5,410 bases of DNA, taken from contig JAAZFK010000013.1 of the NCBI GenBank assembly GCA_012511735.1, forward strand, positions 1 to 5,410, in the 5' to 3' direction. The translations under genes and the position numbers were made by a program. The notes under the pieces are model-generated. The model saw only the letters and a program-made list of their open reading frames with translations, did no database searches and had not been told where the DNA came from. Below, piece by piece: positions 4,998-5,410 of the stretch; position 1 is the first letter of the stretch; the number at the start of each line of letters is the position of its first letter. The stretch is from Clostridiaceae bacterium (lineage in GTDB: Bacteria > Bacillota > Clostridia > Saccharofermentanales > DTU023).

Positions 4998-5410
4998 ATG
5001 AAAGAAAGAGTTGTCATCATCGGCTCATCCATCACCGGCTTTTACCTAATGAATGAATTGGTTAAAAATCACTTTGATGGAAAGATAACTATCATTGACA
5101 AAAAAGAGGATTATCCCTATAACACTTACCCACTTTCAAAAGAATGGATGTTGGATGAGGACGATATGGATCCCCCTCTTTTAAAGGCCAAGGAATTCTA
5201 TGAAGAAAACAAGATCGACCTGAGACTGAATACAAAAGTTAATACCATTAATCCGCAAGATCAGACAGTGACAACTCATTTCAATGAAACAATTCCCTAT
5301 GATCATTTGGTCATAGCAACTGGTTCCAAGTTGCGCGAATTAAACTTACCCGGTGAGGATGCTGAAGGCATTTTTTATCTTCGTGAGTTCAAAGATGCCA
5401 GGAAAATCAA
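4998..5410 (+). CDS. FAD-dependent pyridine nucleotide-disulfide oxidoreductase family protein (ferredoxin/rubredoxin reductase-like), 3' truncated
   Basis: The first 137 codons of a gene that runs off the right edge with no stop. VVIIGSSITG (5-14) is the FAD-binding Rossmann strand and turn, with GSSITG as a variant of GxGxxG. Asp34, at the end of the second strand (ITIID), would bind the ribose of FAD. YPYNTYPLSKEWM (39-51) matches the Y-x-R-P-LSK segment of the BphA4/rubredoxin reductase group, and YDHLVIATGS (101-110) is the conserved ATG motif ending the first FAD half. LNLPGEDAEGIFYLREFKDA then leads towards the NAD(P)H domain, which lies outside the window. Such cytoplasmic enzymes pass electrons from NAD(P)H to ferredoxin, rubredoxin, CoA-disulfide or peroxide-reducing partners; the partner cannot be told here. 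No CxxxxC redox pair is visible in this part, arguing against the lipoamide/glutathione reductase group. The gene is AT-rich compared with the genes to its left. Confidence 0.88.
   Translation, partial: MKERVVIIGSSITGFYLMNELVKNHFDGKITIIDKKEDYPYNTYPLSKEWMLDEDDMDPPLLKAKEFYEENKIDLRLNTKVNTINPQDQTVTTHFNETIPYDHLVIATGSKLRELNLPGEDAEGIFYLREFKDARKI

Overview
The window reads as an ordinary chromosomal segment of a fermentative bacterium, probably Bacillota and most likely a clostridial lineage. The reasons are a PPi-type phosphofructokinase, sigma-A-like promoters, strong Shine-Dalgarno sites, a tRNA-Leu with encoded CCA, and intrinsic terminators. The organism call is inference; no marker gene fixes it. 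The first 4.6 kb looks medium to high in GC, while the last gene is clearly AT-richer (about 37% G+C by hand count over 5041-5400).

Layout. (1) 1-833, plus strand: the C-terminal part of a GH13 alpha-glucan hydrolase (neopullulanase/cyclomaltodextrinase type), cut by the left edge. (2) 830-4563, minus strand: a compact three-gene operon, transcribed in the order ABC ATPase, large ABC permease, then a PPi-type 6-phosphofructokinase. Its promoter is at about 4625-4653. Its intrinsic terminator (751-784) lies inside the coding sequence of the convergent GH13 gene. (3) 4564-4743: a short divergent control region with back-to-back promoters, one for the operon and one for the tRNA. (4) 4744-4826, plus strand: tRNA-Leu(GAG), followed by a strong composite-hairpin terminator (4831-4880). 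(5) 4881-4997: an AT-rich control region with a repeated 8-mer, a CRP/FNR-like dyad and a 12-bp palindrome. (6) 4998-5410, plus strand: the N-terminal 137 codons of an FAD/NAD(P)-dependent oxidoreductase of the ferredoxin/rubredoxin-reductase type, cut by the right edge.

Functionally, the GH13 enzyme releases sugars from starch-type oligosaccharides and the phosphofructokinase commits fructose-6-phosphate to glycolysis using PPi. These two genes are therefore metabolic neighbours but sit on opposite strands. The ABC pair is a probable exporter of unknown substrate that shares its transcript with the glycolytic gene. I see no defence system, CRISPR array, mobile element or clearly new system. 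The most notable signals are the terminator inside a convergent gene, the transporter-glycolysis operon, the fused two-half permease, the divergent promoter pair, and the repeat cluster ahead of the oxidoreductase.
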